A stretch of 64,000 bases of DNA from Amoebophrya sp. A120 (GCA_905178155.1 CAJINV010000022.1:725044-789043); one strand, 5' to 3'. Shown: positions 51,801 through 63,500, counted from the stretch's first letter. The notes: generated by a model not told the origin, from the letters alone. Made by a program: numbers and translations.

Positions 51801-53979
51801 CGGTCATGCTTGATGTGGATGCATGACAAAACACCCAGACCCAGACATAATTGCAACGCATGAACTTTGATGCTGACACATCATTTGCTGTGGATGCAAT
51901 TCCTTGCACGACGAGCTTGCACTCGTAAAGGGCGAGCTGCACTACCTCGGGGAGGCCAAGAAGATATGGGAAGAGCTCTCGTATCAAAAGGAAAAGTCCC
52001 CTCTCCCCATGTCAAAACGGAAATCTGTTATGCGGGATTTGTGTAAACAAATCAAATCTGTCATGCAGTAGAGGACTGCACGCACTTCGCAAGCCTAGGC
52101 ACGGGCCGCTTGGTGTAGGCGTCTAGCATGGTAAACGTCTGCAATGTAGGCCTCACAGCGTCACAAATCACCTGTGTATTAACGCGGCGGATTCTCTGCA
52201 TTTGCCTTCCTGCAAGACAGACAGGATTTGTGGTGACAAATCTGCAAAGCAAATTCTCAGAAGGATGCGCTTTCAACATGGGGAGGGGGGATTTTTCGTT
52301 GCGATATCTTGCAGCGGAAGGTCAGACGGCTATCGTGCGCAAAGTCGTCCCTATCAACAGGAGGTCGCACATTGAACAGTGATTCTGCTGTCAAAACCGC
52401 TTCGGTGCTACAACCGTTGATAAGGAAGGTGAATTTTACACAGGATAACGCAATAGTCGCGATTTAGACAAGGAGGTGGAGGACACCGATCCCGCGACGA
52501 CGGCTGAGGCCGCCATATCAAGACGGATCAAGGAACTGGAAGTCGAAAGAGACGTACTCGCGGTATCACCTGCTGGAGGGCTGTCATGGTCACAAGTTTT
52601 TGGTCAACGAAGAGTATGTACAGAAAGACTGTGCGACCAGCACTTAGCAAGTGCATCATGCAGAATTACAATTTGAATCGTAGGACCGATAAGAAAAAGA
52701 GAAAAAAATGACATGAGCAAGCCGTTTTTTTATGTTATACGCGGAGACGTTGGCGAAATACTTCGTCCTGCGCACGGCGAAGCCCGGCCGACCACCGCAG
52801 CCGAGTGGGAGCAAGGCGTCGACGCACGCTATCGCATGTTGATCGGACTGAATTCAAAGGCAGACGCGGCGTCTCCACTCAGTGCGAACGAGCAGGCTTT
52901 GCGCAAGAAGTAGACCGCTGCCGCGGATTTTTCTCGTGGGCGCGTGATTGCGTCACAAGTCAAGAATTTAAGTATAGCGCAGGAGGTTCCTGCAGCTTTT
53001 CACGCGACTCGTCTATTGCTGCAGTGCGTAGACGCCGTTGCCTTTGAACTCAAATAGTTTTTCGTCCCATACGCCCATCCTCCCCAGAGGACGCGCCGTC
53101 TTCGCCGGAGCTAGTGGCGTACCAAAAAGAAAAGCCCTCCCTTGAGAACTCAAAGCGAGCGCGTTGCTGCTTTCCTGTTTAGCAAACAGGAAACAAGCTG
53201 CTCCCTCACAGCGTGCATCTCGTCTTCCGCCTGCTACTTCGCCCTGGAGCAGGACAAAAAGCAGCTACGTCCACTTTCAGAACGCGGAAAGCAAGGGATG
53301 GAGGTTTTTCTTTCTGATATGATCGAAAATGAGGACACGATTTTTGGACTAAGCAAGATTTATGAGCAAAAAAAAGCGTCGCGCCACAGTTGAATAAATG
53401 TGGCCTTTTGTTGCCTTGCAGCATGTCTGTCTCCTAGCATGACAAAAACATGAATCCTGTATTTCTGACACAGTACATTTGAGACGCAGAAAAGTTGCAG
53501 TGGCACGGCGCTTCTGCTCTCGAATAACCAAAAGGACTACATTACCACCGACTCGCTGGCACACGGTAAGCCTCTATCACTCTGAATGCGTATGATGTTA
53601 GTACTCAGTAACAACAGAATGTGTTCATTTATACTTTTCTGATAAGGTACTCATGCTATTCTTGTGGTACTTTTTTTAAATTGTTCACACTGCAGCGGTA
53701 TGCGTTGCAAATATGTCTGGGTCTGGAAAGATGGAGCGGGTAATGCACGTTCGACACTTTTCTGAAATCTGTATTGCATGACACGCGAAAGCCTCAGCCT
53801 CGTTTGTCGTGCAGAAACGCAGTTTCTGATGCGGGCTGCGTATGAAAGAGCATTTTGGAAACTTGTCATGTGCTTTGCTGCATGCGGGAGTGCTTCCATC
53901 ATCTACAGTCCAGCATCACAAGTTTCCAGACCTACATATTTGCACTGGATAAGAACGAATGAAGCTCCTGCGGTTATGA
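45895..53979 (+). CDS. Long multi-exon gene spanning the assembly gap, unknown protein
   Basis: Not recognised; start not identified. Clear exons: about 46650-47119 (NEHQYQNRINAASSVRVRNL), 47280-47386, 47421-47427, 47721-47746, 47951-48107 (Lys/Arg-rich, IDRKRKRKREEKKSK), 48363-48414, 48678-48728, 48893-48906, then after the gap about 51910-51981, 52307-52356, 52448-52562, 52740 onward, about 53090-53119, 53320-53377, 53501-53566, and 53952-53979 (TGA). GT-AG introns 47120-47279, 47747-47950, 48108-48362 and 48729-48892 all keep phase, as do most introners. Heptad-like segments (RRIKELEVERDVLA, ENEDTIFGLSKIYEQKK). The segment 49809-51808 repeats exons already read at 47059-49058 and should not be counted twice. 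Exons around 52740-53090 are ambiguous between three open frames. Confidence 0.5.
45940..46191 (+). mobile_element. Introner element, family A (252 bp)
   Basis: Starts TATCAAGTGTAAAAATGTCT and ends CATTTTTGCATTCGATA. Same interior subtype as 5144-5403 and 6307-6574. Confidence 0.85.
46249..46519 (+). mobile_element. Introner element, family A (271 bp)
   Basis: Starts TATCAAATGCAAACGTGTCT and ends ACATATTTCCAGTGCATA. Plus-oriented interior with CTGTATTGCTTGAGCAGCCA. Confidence 0.8.
47428..47720 (-). mobile_element. Introner element, family A (293 bp)
   Basis: Starts TATCAACTGCAAATTATGTT and ends ATACATTTGCGTGTGATA. The join reads LLLQIF, N, FLSTEAIS. Second copy at 50178-50470 in the duplicated segment. 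Confidence 0.75.
48415..48677 (+). mobile_element. Introner element, family A (263 bp)
   Basis: Starts TATCAAATGCAAAAATGTCT and ends CATTTTTGCATTTGATA. The join reads LQALQDH then NHVQSTMRQV. Second copy at 51165-51427. Confidence 0.85.
49059..49808. other. Assembly gap, 750 N
   Basis: Runs of N exactly 750 long. It interrupts a family A element begun at 48907. The continuation of that element is present intact at 51809. Confidence 1.
49809..51808 (+). repeat. 2,000-bp segment identical to 47059-49058 (right copy)
   Basis: Begins at the first base after the gap and carries the same exons, GT-AG introns and introners. Best explained as overlapping contig ends left unmerged. Confidence 0.95.
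51657..51862 (+). mobile_element. Introner element, family A, eroded left end (206 bp)
   Basis: Left end lacks the usual TCTGGGTCTGG (TATTTGTTATGCAAGGCAAA); right end is CCCAGACATAATTGCAACGCATG. The truncated first copy is at 48907-49058. Confidence 0.65.
51982..52306 (+). mobile_element. Introner element, family C (325 bp)
   Basis: Starts TATCAAAAGGAAAAGTCCCC and ends GGGGGGATTTTTCGTTGCGATA. The join reads KKIWEELS then ILQRKVRRLS. Confidence 0.8.
52357..52447. mobile_element. Very short introner (91 bp)
   Basis: Starts TATCAACAGGAGGTCGCACA and ends TTTTACACAGGATA. Inverted repeat weak. Recognised because its removal joins SCAKSS to QRNSRDLDKEVED in frame. Confidence 0.5.
52563..52739. mobile_element. 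Introner-like element (177 bp)
   Basis: Starts TATCACCTGCTGGAGGGCTG and ends TTTTTTTATGTTATA. Contains GTCATGG and GACATGA boxes near the ends. Family unassigned. Confidence 0.45.
53120..53319 (+). mobile_element. Introner element, family C, short (200 bp)
   Basis: Starts TACCAAAAAGAAAAGCCCTC and ends GGAGGTTTTTCTTTCTGATA. The join reads APSSPELVA then MIENEDTIFG. Confidence 0.75.
53699..53951 (+). mobile_element. Introner element, family A (253 bp)
   Basis: Starts TATGCGTTGCAAATATGTCT; right end shortened (TTTCCAGACCTACATATTTG..GGATA). It splits the last coding segment (TDSLAHAEERMKLLRL). Confidence 0.8.
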
Positions 53980-54272
53980 CGCCGAAACGCAACCGCCCAC
54001 TATCCTAATTAAGTACGTGCGCGCCAGCGCGGAATTCTTTTTGTAAATACGACAGGGCGGCCCGTAATTTGGGCTGCTACAATGTAAACGTAGCAATGGG
54101 ATGAGATGATGCTGCACTTGCATTGAAGAAATTTAAATGCGGCAGAAAGTTTGATTTGCATTGCAACTATTGCGCTGGAGGGCCATATGGATCACATTTT
54201 TGTTGCAGCGCTCCCTTTTGAAGTTTTCAGGGCGTTCAGCATAGAGTGGATGAGGTTTTCGGCGTGATACGT

Positions 54273-54431
54273 TATGCTGTGCAAAAGTATCGTACCCGTA
54301 CTGGTTGCAAAACTGCATGACAGGTCTCGCTTTTTTAGGTAACATAGCACGATTTTGTCTAGTTTTGGAAAAAAGGAGGCATGCGATCGGGACTGTGTAC
54401 GAGTACGTGTACGACGCTTTTGCAGTGCATA
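54273..54431. mobile_element. Introner element, family G (159 bp)
   Basis: Starts TATGCTGTGCAAAAGTATCG and ends GTACGACGCTTTTGCAGTGCATA; arms of about 35 bp. Lies just before the ATG used for the next gene, so it may be in its 5' leader. Confidence 0.75.
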
Positions 54432-54434
54432 GAC

Positions 54435-57400
54435 ATGGACAGGATGCGACTCCTTCAAGGGGAGTTGAATAGCGCCGACACTAGGTACCGAGACCTAGAA
54501 ACCGCGCACGCCGTATCAGCTGCAAATATGTAATCTGGATCTGGAATGATACCACCGTGTAAATCTTGTTTCGTATGATCACTGTATATTCTGTGATGCA
54601 TACTTTTTGCGCACGAGACATGCCCGCTTGTGTTCTTGCCAAAAAAAGCAATTTCCCATGCGGAGAATGCAACACAGGATTCTATGAAAAAAGCCCCTTG
54701 CTCTGCTGCGTGCTGCACGATTTAGCATGACAACTTTCCAGACCCAAACATGTTTGCAATGGATACGTAAGTGAGAAGGCGGACATGAAAAGGAGGTTCG
54801 ACGAGGAAAGGCAGGAGTTGCAACAAAAAATAGAACTATTCCACCGAAAAAATGTACCCGCACCGGGAAAAAAATATTTATTGTATTGCGGATTTCCCTC
54901 CTGTTTGCTCTGCTGCTCAGTATCAGAGAGTTACTCGCCACATCTCAGATCGCTTCACCGCAGTACACGCTGCGTGCCTCGTGGACACTACCAACATTTG
55001 ACCACGTGGCTTAGCGTTCTTGTGGACCCTCTGAACACGACCGGAATGATAGGTTGAGTACGTCTGGATGATGGTGATGATGATGATAGTTGGTGATATC
55101 ACAAAGTGAAAGTAACTGCCTCAGCTGCGGTCTCCGCATGAAAGAGTGGTCACGACGAGCAGGGACACCAATTTACTCGCAACACAAATTCACCTTGTTT
55201 ACGGTGCGGGTGTACTTTTCTGTGGGATACCATGGACTCAACTCGATGAACGAGCTGCTGGCTGAACAGCTGCGGAGCACGGGTTCCGGGAACTCGATGC
55301 ACTCGGGCGTGTTCGATATCACTATGTAAAAACGTCGTAACCCCAGAGTTGTCATGCAGATTTGTAGTTACAGGGAGATTTGTGATGCGCACCCCCATGA
55401 GAGGAATGTGTATATTATCCAAACGTGTTTTGGAATATGTAATGCTGTAAGCAGGAGAAGAAGATGGATTTGTGATGCTGCTGTGCATGTATTTGCTAAA
55501 AAATGCAATACAGAACGGAACTCGTCATGCGTGGCTCCCAAAACTTCTGGGTTTGTGTTGCAGAGTTCCCAACTTGACTTAGGGGTAGGTTCGTTTTTGC
55601 GCAGAATATTCGACGAGATCTGTTCATCTTCCTCCCCGAGTACTTTATGTTTTCTTTATAGTTTGTTACGATGTAGTGAAGTTCGATGCCACTCTACCTG
55701 TAGTTTGTGCAACATTTTTTCCTTAACAAAACAGTTTTCCAAAATCTTTTCCTTTAACAAAACAGTTTTTCACTCTATATGCAGGAAGATACCCAGTTCC
55801 ACGCCGCCCTCAACCTCGAAGGATTCAGGTTGTATGTTCAGCAGGATGATACGTACACAAATGAAGAAATGAATATTGATTCTGATACGTCCGAGTTCCC
55901 CAATTGTTTGCTTATAGTATTTTTAACCAACGCGGTAGGCAGAAGCATACCCCGTCTCTTGCTTCTAGGATACAGTCAATCTGAATTCTGCTGCATGAGG
56001 GTCGTGGAAGTTTCTCTGATTCATAACGGCCACCGCCCGGGCCAAGTCCCACGGTGGACACCGTCAGCGATATCAAATGCAAAAGTGTCTGGGTCTGGGA
56101 GGATTCGAATTTGTGATGCGAAATCTATGTCATGAGAAAATGTGTCATGCATGGCTAGCAAAAGGCCGCGCCTCTTGTTTCCGAGAGAGGGGATTTGTCA
56201 TGCGGATTAGGCATTTGGATACCTGCTCAAAATCTGTGGTGCTAGAGCTTGCATGCCAGACGATCTGGCTCATGCAAAAACTGCATGACAGATCTCGCAT
56301 TCTTCCAGACCCAGACATATTTGCATTTGATAAGCGAAGCGGACAAAGAACAAGAAGCGGACGGTCCAGTTCCGATGGGTCCGATGCGAATCAACGTATG
56401 AAAGTGAATACCCTTTTTCCCCATCCCGTCTAGTCGTTCGTGTTTGCATCCTAGCAAGCTAATCTTCTGCTCCCAGTAGAAGTAGTGTAAAATTTGCATT
56501 GCTGAAAAAGAGAAAGGGTGGTTTTTTCATCGTCATTATTTGCAGCGCCACCGCCAGAACCCATGAACATGCAAGGCGTGCCTGCTGCGTCACCAATCCG
56601 GAACAAGGAACCGCCCAAGAACTTATCGATGCGAAACCCTTCCTGCTCAACCATCCCCCGAGAGGTGTTCGTGTATGTGTTTTTTCCGTGCAGCCAGCTA
56701 ATCATTTTGCATGCCTCTAGATTTTAGCTTTACCTAAGCAGAGCCAGAAGGAGGCCCAAAATATGTTCTGTTTCTAATCTATCGCGTGCTTCACCATAAT
56801 TTCTCCCTTGTGGCACCTGGAAGGTTTTTGCATCGGTATTCTGTGACCATCAAAACGAAGTTATCAAAATGAAAATCCTCCGTATTCGAACGATGATTTT
56901 GTTCAGAATGCATCTGAGAAAGAGATGATGACCAACAGCCCAATTGTCCTGCATGTTCTGCTCTCTTGAAGTGGAATGCGGTGGTTTTGATTTTGATATG
57001 CCAGCCACGAAGAACACCAACGCTGCAAATATCAAGTGAAAATAGGTCTGGGTCTGGACGGAGACGAGAGTGAGATTTCTCATGCATCTTTTGCGTGACC
57101 AAGAACGACAGGTATACGGGCCAGAGTATCACAGCTGTTGTAAAGCATCACGATCTCCACTCACATTCCGGTCATATACGCATGACAAATTTGAACATCT
57201 TCTATGGCCGAAAAAAAAATACGCAACTTTTATTTTTGCGGCCCTGGCATGACAGATTTTTTTGCGAATTACATCGCGCATGACAAATTTCCAGTTTCGT
57301 GCCCCCCCAGGCGCAGGCGTATTTGCAGTTCATAGCAGTAAGGAGTTAATAACCAAATTCTGTAGTTCTGCAAAACGAAAATATTTTTTTTTGTTCGACA

Positions 57401-59056
57401 AATTTACAACCTACATTGCAAGATAAGAAGAAATAGCATCACGAGATTTAGACTTTTACAAGGTGTGATTGAAAATAGGTAGATTTTGCCGACAGAACTC
57501 GAGCTCTACAGCTTGACCATCGTTAGCTTATCGAAATTGCATGATGAACAATTAAAGCATATGAACAGAAATCAAAGTAGAAAAAGAAAATCGCCGATGC
57601 AAGCAATATCAATACTGCATCTCCATCAAAAATTTTGCCTCAAGTAGAAGTAGACACGACGAAGACTGCGCTGAGTATAAATTGTTCAAGTAGAATTTGG
57701 CTGTGACAGCTCGGAATGTTCTTTGCGCGGAGCAACAATAATGTCCCAGTATTTTGGACTACTCGCCTGTGCCTGCGTGTTCAAGCTCTTGACAGAGAAA
57801 CTCTTCGCTGTCCTGGCTCTTTTGCGATCGCAGCGTTTGTGCATTGAATGGATCCTCGAAGCACCTTTTTTTTTTTCTGCTATTAGTATTATCGATGTAT
57901 CTATGTTCTGGTGCGCAAAATAACACTATACTCTCAATTCGCTTTTTCACAACCAGTGACAATGTAGCCTTCGGTCAAATGCGTTTAGGCGTCCATAATG
58001 AGAAAATGCGTCTTCCTCGAGTTCTTTGTTGGTCTCTCACTCTGTAGTATGAGTGCACTGAAGGACCACCTGCCAGCAACCTATTGAGGCCTCACAGGAA
58101 AACGATTTTTGTTGCCGGAGCTCTTGTGCGAAAGTCGCAAGAAGTGGCACTGCCGTCTCCTTCTTCGGCCTGATTGGGACTCGAGCTGTGGCAGGCGGGA
58201 AACAAAGGATTCAAGATAATGGGCGCGTACTAGTCCTACTCCTAGCACTTCTTCGACGCGGTTGGAACTACATCCGGGCAGCTGCGCTTGATTCATTCTG
58301 CGCTGGTGGAGCGCCGCTCAAAACAACGAGGAAACGCGGCAGAGCAGAAGCGGCACTGGCTACAGGTACCATGCGGAATTAGAGGAGCCCGGCCTGTCCA
58401 GCACCCTCGGCAGCGTGATCCAGAGTTTTCCTGATTTGGGCGGGAACCTCCACTTTGTGCCACTGCCGGTATCAAGTACAAATATGTCTGGGTGGTGTGG
58501 AAGACTGCAAGATTTGTCATGCACCTTGCGGACCACACACATGATCTCGAATGCACGCAAAAGCCCCAGGAGAAGTCTGCCTTTGCCCTAGCAAGGATTG
58601 AGGAACTTTTTGCGGTCATGCAACGCAGATTTTTTTGCGTTTGAGATTTTGCATGACGAGTTATATCCTTCCAGACCCAGATGGCATATTTGCAAAGCAT
58701 AGCTGGGGTGGGCTGACGATGTCGGCAGCAACAGGGAGGCGACGAAAAACTGCAGAGTCGTATGCATTCCAAATATTTCTGGGTCTGGAAGGATGCAACT
58801 TGTGATGCTGTATCTCGATTCCATCAAAATCGGTATTGCATGACCAGCAAGAGGAGCTCCGTTTGTGCTGCGCGGAGAGGGCATTTCTCATGCGGAATAG
58901 GCGACATAAATAGGCCCTCTAAAAACCTGTGATGCTAGGCCATGCATTACGGGTACCAAGGGCCAGGGTCAAGCAAAATATGCATGACAAACCTGGCAAT
59001 CCTCCAGGCCTAGGCATATTTGCACCCGATAGGTCGCTTCTAAGGACGACTCCTAG
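54435..59056 (+). CDS. Multi-exon gene, coiled-coil N-terminus, unknown protein
   Basis: Not recognised. ATG 54435 (MDRMRLLQGELNSADTRYRD); an upstream exon is possible. Exons: 54435-54513, 54766-54836, 55230-55322, 55609 onward, about 55780-56070, 56333-56396, 56539 onward, to 57029, 57335-57337, 58366-58469, 58702-58760, 59032-59056 (TAG). The first part is heptad-like (ADMKRRFDEERQELQQKIEL); a strongly basic stretch follows (KAKRTKNKKRTVQFRW); the C-terminus reads NLHFVPLPELGWADDVGSNR. A 1,028-bp GT-AG intron (57338-58365) explains the long stretch without coding. Exons between 55640 and 57000 are less certain. After the stop, an open frame from 59157 (MEAVHEDDGAEIQRAPVALE) to 59279 is unexplained. 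Confidence 0.55.
54514..54765 (+). mobile_element. Introner element, family A (252 bp)
   Basis: Starts TATCAGCTGCAAATATGTAA and ends ACATGTTTGCAATGGATA. The join reads DLETAHAD then VSEKADMKRR. Confidence 0.8.
54837..55229 (+). mobile_element. Introner element, family E, long (393 bp)
   Basis: Starts TATTCCACCGAAAAAATGTA and ends GGTGTACTTTTCTGTGGGATA, arms about 28 bp. The join reads QQKIEH then HGLNSMNELLA. Confidence 0.8.
55323..55608 (+). mobile_element. Introner element, family D (286 bp)
   Basis: Starts TATGTAAAAACGTCGTAACC and ends GGTTCGTTTTTGCGCAGAATA. The join reads HSGVFDIT then FDEICSSSS. Confidence 0.8.
56071..56332 (+). mobile_element. Introner element, family A (262 bp)
   Basis: Starts TATCAAATGCAAAAGTGTCT and ends ACATATTTGCATTTGATA. 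The join reads RWTPSAK then AKRTKNKKRTVQ. Confidence 0.85.
56397..56538 (+). mobile_element. Introner element, family C, short (142 bp)
   Basis: Starts TATGAAAGTGAATACCCTTT and ends GGGTGGTTTTTTCATCGTCATTA. Downstream, two frames are open, so the join is not settled. Confidence 0.6.
57030..57334. mobile_element. Introner element, family A (305 bp)
   Basis: Starts TATCAAGTGAAAATAGGTCT; right end diverged (CAGGCGTATTTGCAGTTCATA). A 3-base exon follows, then the donor GTAAGG at 57338. Confidence 0.75.
58470..58701 (-). mobile_element. Introner element, family A (232 bp)
   Basis: Starts TATCAAGTACAAATATGTCT and ends GGCATATTTGCAAAGCATA. The join reads LHFVPLPE then LGWADDVGSN. Confidence 0.85.
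58761..59031 (+). mobile_element. Introner element, family A (271 bp)
   Basis: Starts TATGCATTCCAAATATTTCT and ends GGCATATTTGCACCCGATA. The join reads EATKNCRVE then VASKDDS and a stop. Confidence 0.85.
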
Positions 59057-60585
59057 CCGGCCTCTACGAGCGATGGCGAAGCGACTCGTGGTTCGGCAAA
59101 AGCAAAGTCCTTATTGGAGCAACCTATCCATAGTTGCGCTCCAGCTGTTGGAGCACCATGGAAGCCGTCCATGAAGATGACGGTGCGGAGATTCAAAGAG
59201 CACCTGTTGCGCTGGAGATTGACTTGGGCGCCGCTTTTTGGGATGCAGAAAAGCGTCTGTTGCAACGTGTTTGTTCGTGATGTAATGGAAAAGAATAAAA
59301 CTAGAACAACTACCTACGACGTGCTTGGTTCTTTCTATTCACGACCTAATTTTTTTACTGTTTCATTGCATTCGTGTTTAATTGCGAACGTGTCTGGGAG
59401 TTTATTTACAGCCTATTGCTGTTGCTGTTCCATTGCATTCGTGTTTTTTCCTGTATGCTTTCGTTAGTAGAATCGTGCTGGGTTCTACGGCGGCACTCTG
59501 TTGATTTTGCGATGTTTGCTGTATCAAATTCGTTTTATCATTCACGACGCTACTGCACGTTTTTTACACGATGATGCCAGCACCTTTCTACAAAGTAAAC
59601 ACGGTCTTACGCTAGAAAAATGCAAAAATCACCAAAAAATCACTGTGTTCGAATAATCGTCTTTGTGCCGGTATGTTTTCTTTGTCGAAATCGACTGCCA
59701 AGGATCCATCCCACGAATTCTTTCCTGCATGCTATGATGGCAAAATTGGTGCGCAGTATTTGCTTTGTTGTTAACTCGTCAAACCGTTAGAAACCGCTGG
59801 TGCGTAGCAGCCAAAATCTACTGAAGAAATCACATGTGTAGCTGTGGAAAAAGTTTGAATGCAAGAGGACAACGCCTTCCTCCTTTCCATACCTATTCCA
59901 AGGGGAGGCAATTTGAGAAGTCCGGAGAGGCAATTTGAGAAGTCCGACTCGTCTAGTTAAGGAGAATTAGCACCCTGTGTTCGAAAATAACAGAAAGCCA
60001 CTTGTGCTGTGCCTGTGTAAACGGAAGACAATTTAGAAATCACCAGTCTGAAACGCAGCGCTGAAGATGAAAACAACAAAAAAGATGATGTGGGAAGCTT
60101 CGTGTGCGTTGCGTACCTGCTTTATACTGGCCTCCTTGGAGAGAATAGAGCGCGGATGCTTATCACCGGTATCTCGCGGTCATTCTCTCAGCTGCAGTTC
60201 TACAGAAACGATATCAATGGAGCACATTAGAAATTTGCGCTCGCCATTTTTTATGCAGCTCGGTTTGAAAAGCTACTCTTTTAAAAACAATCTTCGCTTT
60301 TGCTTTTACGAGCGCGCATTGAATATTCCGGAGTAGAATACTCGATCGCTAGCCTGCAGGCGGGCTGCGATTCATGACGGCGGCAGGCGGCACAAACTGT
60401 GAAGGCTTATTGTCAGCGTGCCGCTGTTATTGTCGCAGGAGTTTTGCATACCCAAAATCACTAAACATGCCACCAACCACTCTAGCCCACCGTAGTGCCT
60501 TGTTACTCGTTGTAGTCGGAGCAAAAAACTGCAAAGTCGTAGGTTCAATGTCAAATTCAGTTTTTGTTTGAAAACAAAAGAAAAA
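59057..60585. other. Spacer, no supported gene
   Basis: AT-rich. A tandem duplication of GAGGCAATTTGAGAAGTCCG lies at about 59905-59947. Short open frames only. Confidence 0.5.
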
Positions 60586-63500
60586 ATGGCGGATGACCTT
60601 GCAGACCTGCTGGACACCTTTGAAGACGACGGGGAGGAGGAAGACTACGTGCCACCCGTATCAGAGCGGAATTTTGGGTCATCGCGAGGTGGATTTGTCA
60701 TGCGTTTTTCAATATATGAAATGACCAGATTGTGATTGCGCATTTTTGCCGAAGGGGCATGACAAAGTCCATTCTGTGGCTCAGAATTCTCTGTTCCATA
60801 ACCGCCGGACGAACCCCCGGATGAAGTTCCACCACTTGCAGCTGGACGAACCAGTATCTTCGAAGGAGACAGTGCACTTGTTCCCGGACAGAAAGAACAA
60901 GCTTCTATGCCAGAAGTAGATCTGCATCACAGATCGAACCAACTCGGCCCTCCGAGTCAACATGTGGCCGCTCTGGCACCTGCGGATCCGGATCCAGCCG
61001 CCCACTACAAGCCACCACAGTTACAACCTGATCATACCGCTGTTCTTTCACCAGGGCAGAAGGACGAAATTCCCCTGCCACCTCCCCCTGGCCAGCCCTC
61101 GCCGCCAGATGAGCGACCTGATGAGGAAGAAATTCTACATGGGGACTCAACGCAAGCAGCTGTGGGAAGTGGTGGATCATCCGCTGGAAGAACCACGGCA
61201 GATGAACAAACGGCTCCAGCACCACAAGTCCCGAACTTCTCGGACAGCACACTGCGTACAACGGAAACACCTACAACTGGAGGAATTTTTCCCATTGCGG
61301 CAACCGAAGGCGCGCAGAGCGCGATATCCGCTGCGGCTGTGACAGCAGGACAGGTCGCGACTACGGCGGTTGCGAAAAGCGATGGAGTGCAGGAGCCCGT
61401 GGCGGGAACAACAACGGGCAGCAGTACTACTACTGCAGCTGCTGCGACAAGCATTGCTGCGGGTCCCGCAGTATGAATTGCAAAAGTATCGTATTCGTAT
61501 AAATGCATGACAAATTTTCTCAGCATGAGATGAAATGAAATTTGTAATGCTGATTTACCTTAAGAAAAAGATTTGTATATGCATGATTGCAATACGCGCA
61601 CGATCCTTTTGCACAGGATACGCAGCGATGGGTGCCAGTTCCTCCTCGTCGAGCTCCAGCTCGACGGGTAATGACCCAGCAGGGAGCAATTCTACGACGG
61701 CTTCGTCCGCCACGAATGGCACTATGAACAACAAAAAATCCTACGCCTGGGAGACCCGGAATCAGTTCAACAAATTGAAGAACCGCGACAACCTGTCGTC
61801 CCAACTCTGCCGGATCCGGGAAAAGCAGGCGCAGAAACGACAGGAGGAAGCGCAGAATCGGGTGCGGCAGTTTGATATCAAGTGCGGAAGTGTCTGGGTC
61901 TGGAAGATTCCGGGACGTGTGATGCATATTTTCTATGATCCGTCACGCATGTAATGCATGATCTAGCATCACAGATTTTTAGAGGCCTTTCTGATGCCTA
62001 TTCCGCATGAGACACGCCCTCTCCGCGTAACACAAACTGGACTCGTGATGCTGGTCACGCAATACAGATTTTTTTGGAATCCAAAGACAGCATGACAGGT
62101 TGCAATCTTCCAGACCCAGACATTTTTGCAATCCATATTCGAGAAAAATTCGGGGTTTCACCTAACAGACAGGTGTTTGTCGCAAGACAAGTTTGACGCC
62201 TGCATGCGGAACAAGGTCAAGGTATACCAAGGAGTAGGTGTTGAATATTTTGCGGGTTTTTTGTGATGAAATTCATCTTGTTCACGCATGGCAAACTGGT
62301 AAAAGCGTACTACAGGATGTGACTCTGCATGACATCAAATTTTTGCCAAACAATTTTCCCTACTTTATCCAGGTCGAACTCCGCGACATAAAACGTCTCG
62401 TGACAAGCGGCACAGCCCAAAACGCAGAGTTTAAAGACAAGGACGTTGTGCTCATTGCGATCGGCATCGGGTATTTGCCATCTGTCACCTGTGGCAATAA
62501 CATGGTCTGTTCCGAGTGGAAAATTTGCGATCTGCCAACACCCGCACACCCGCAGGCGTTCGTGTGCACGCTGAGGTTGCACGACCAGGCGTATATCGGT
62601 ATTATACAGTTCTGCATGACAAATTGCTGCGTTTGAGGTACTAACTTGGGGTTCTGCATGACAAACTATGTTGCGTCTCCTGCGTCCGAAACTGCTTGCG
62701 GCGACGGTGCAAAGGTTTTTGATGTGGTGCAGTCGGGTATGCATGACAAACTATGTTGCCCTTCCAGTTTCCGCATGACAAAAAGATCTTTCTAATGCAA
62801 TTCTCGCAACTCAAACTCCAGGTTGGACGTCTAACCGCGAAGCTTCCGCGGAGCTGAAGAAAGGATATGCAATGCAAAAGGAAGCAGGGCGGTACTACGT
62901 GGAAATTGCATGACAAGATTTCTGAGCACGAAAATCCAATTTGTGATGCTGAGTAGCGTACAAGGTTATGGATCTGTCATGCCAAATTGCAATTTATCAC
63001 GAGAAGTGCGATCCTATCTGCAGTGGATAAGCGATCCGTGTTCGCGATTTTGAACCCAGTCGTCACCTGCCAGCAATCCTCGCACCGCTACTTTACTCTG
63101 AGGAAAAATCCCCCTTCTCTCTATTGAAAAGGAAATTTGTGATGCTGATTTGTGACCACCAATCAGCTTTGTCTTGCGTAAAAGGCAAACGGCACCCATG
63201 TGGCGCATGGAGCAGCGAGTCTGTCATGCGTTTTCGCCTATGTCAGACTTGTTTTTCATGCTCAGCTGCTAGCCGGACGATGCGTACCCAAATGGGGTTA
63301 GAATATGCCGACAAGCTCCTGCTGCAATACAAAGCTCATTCGTGTACACAAATCCAGCATCACAAATTGTCTTTTGAATATAGGGTGGGAGCTTTTTTCA
63401 CTTTGATATACTTCGTGCGGGTTCGACACGCGGCGCAAGTGGTTAAACTGGGGGAATGCGAGGACGTGGGCTACTGTAGTGCGAAGGTATCAAATGCAAA

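Noticed and set aside
52740-53052. In-frame TAG at 52911-52913 inside an otherwise open frame, suggesting stop-codon reassignment
   Set aside because: Reassignment of stops is reported for one Amoebophrya, so it was considered. But two other frames are also open here, and the exons of the reconstructed genes contain no internal stops, so a standard code fits.
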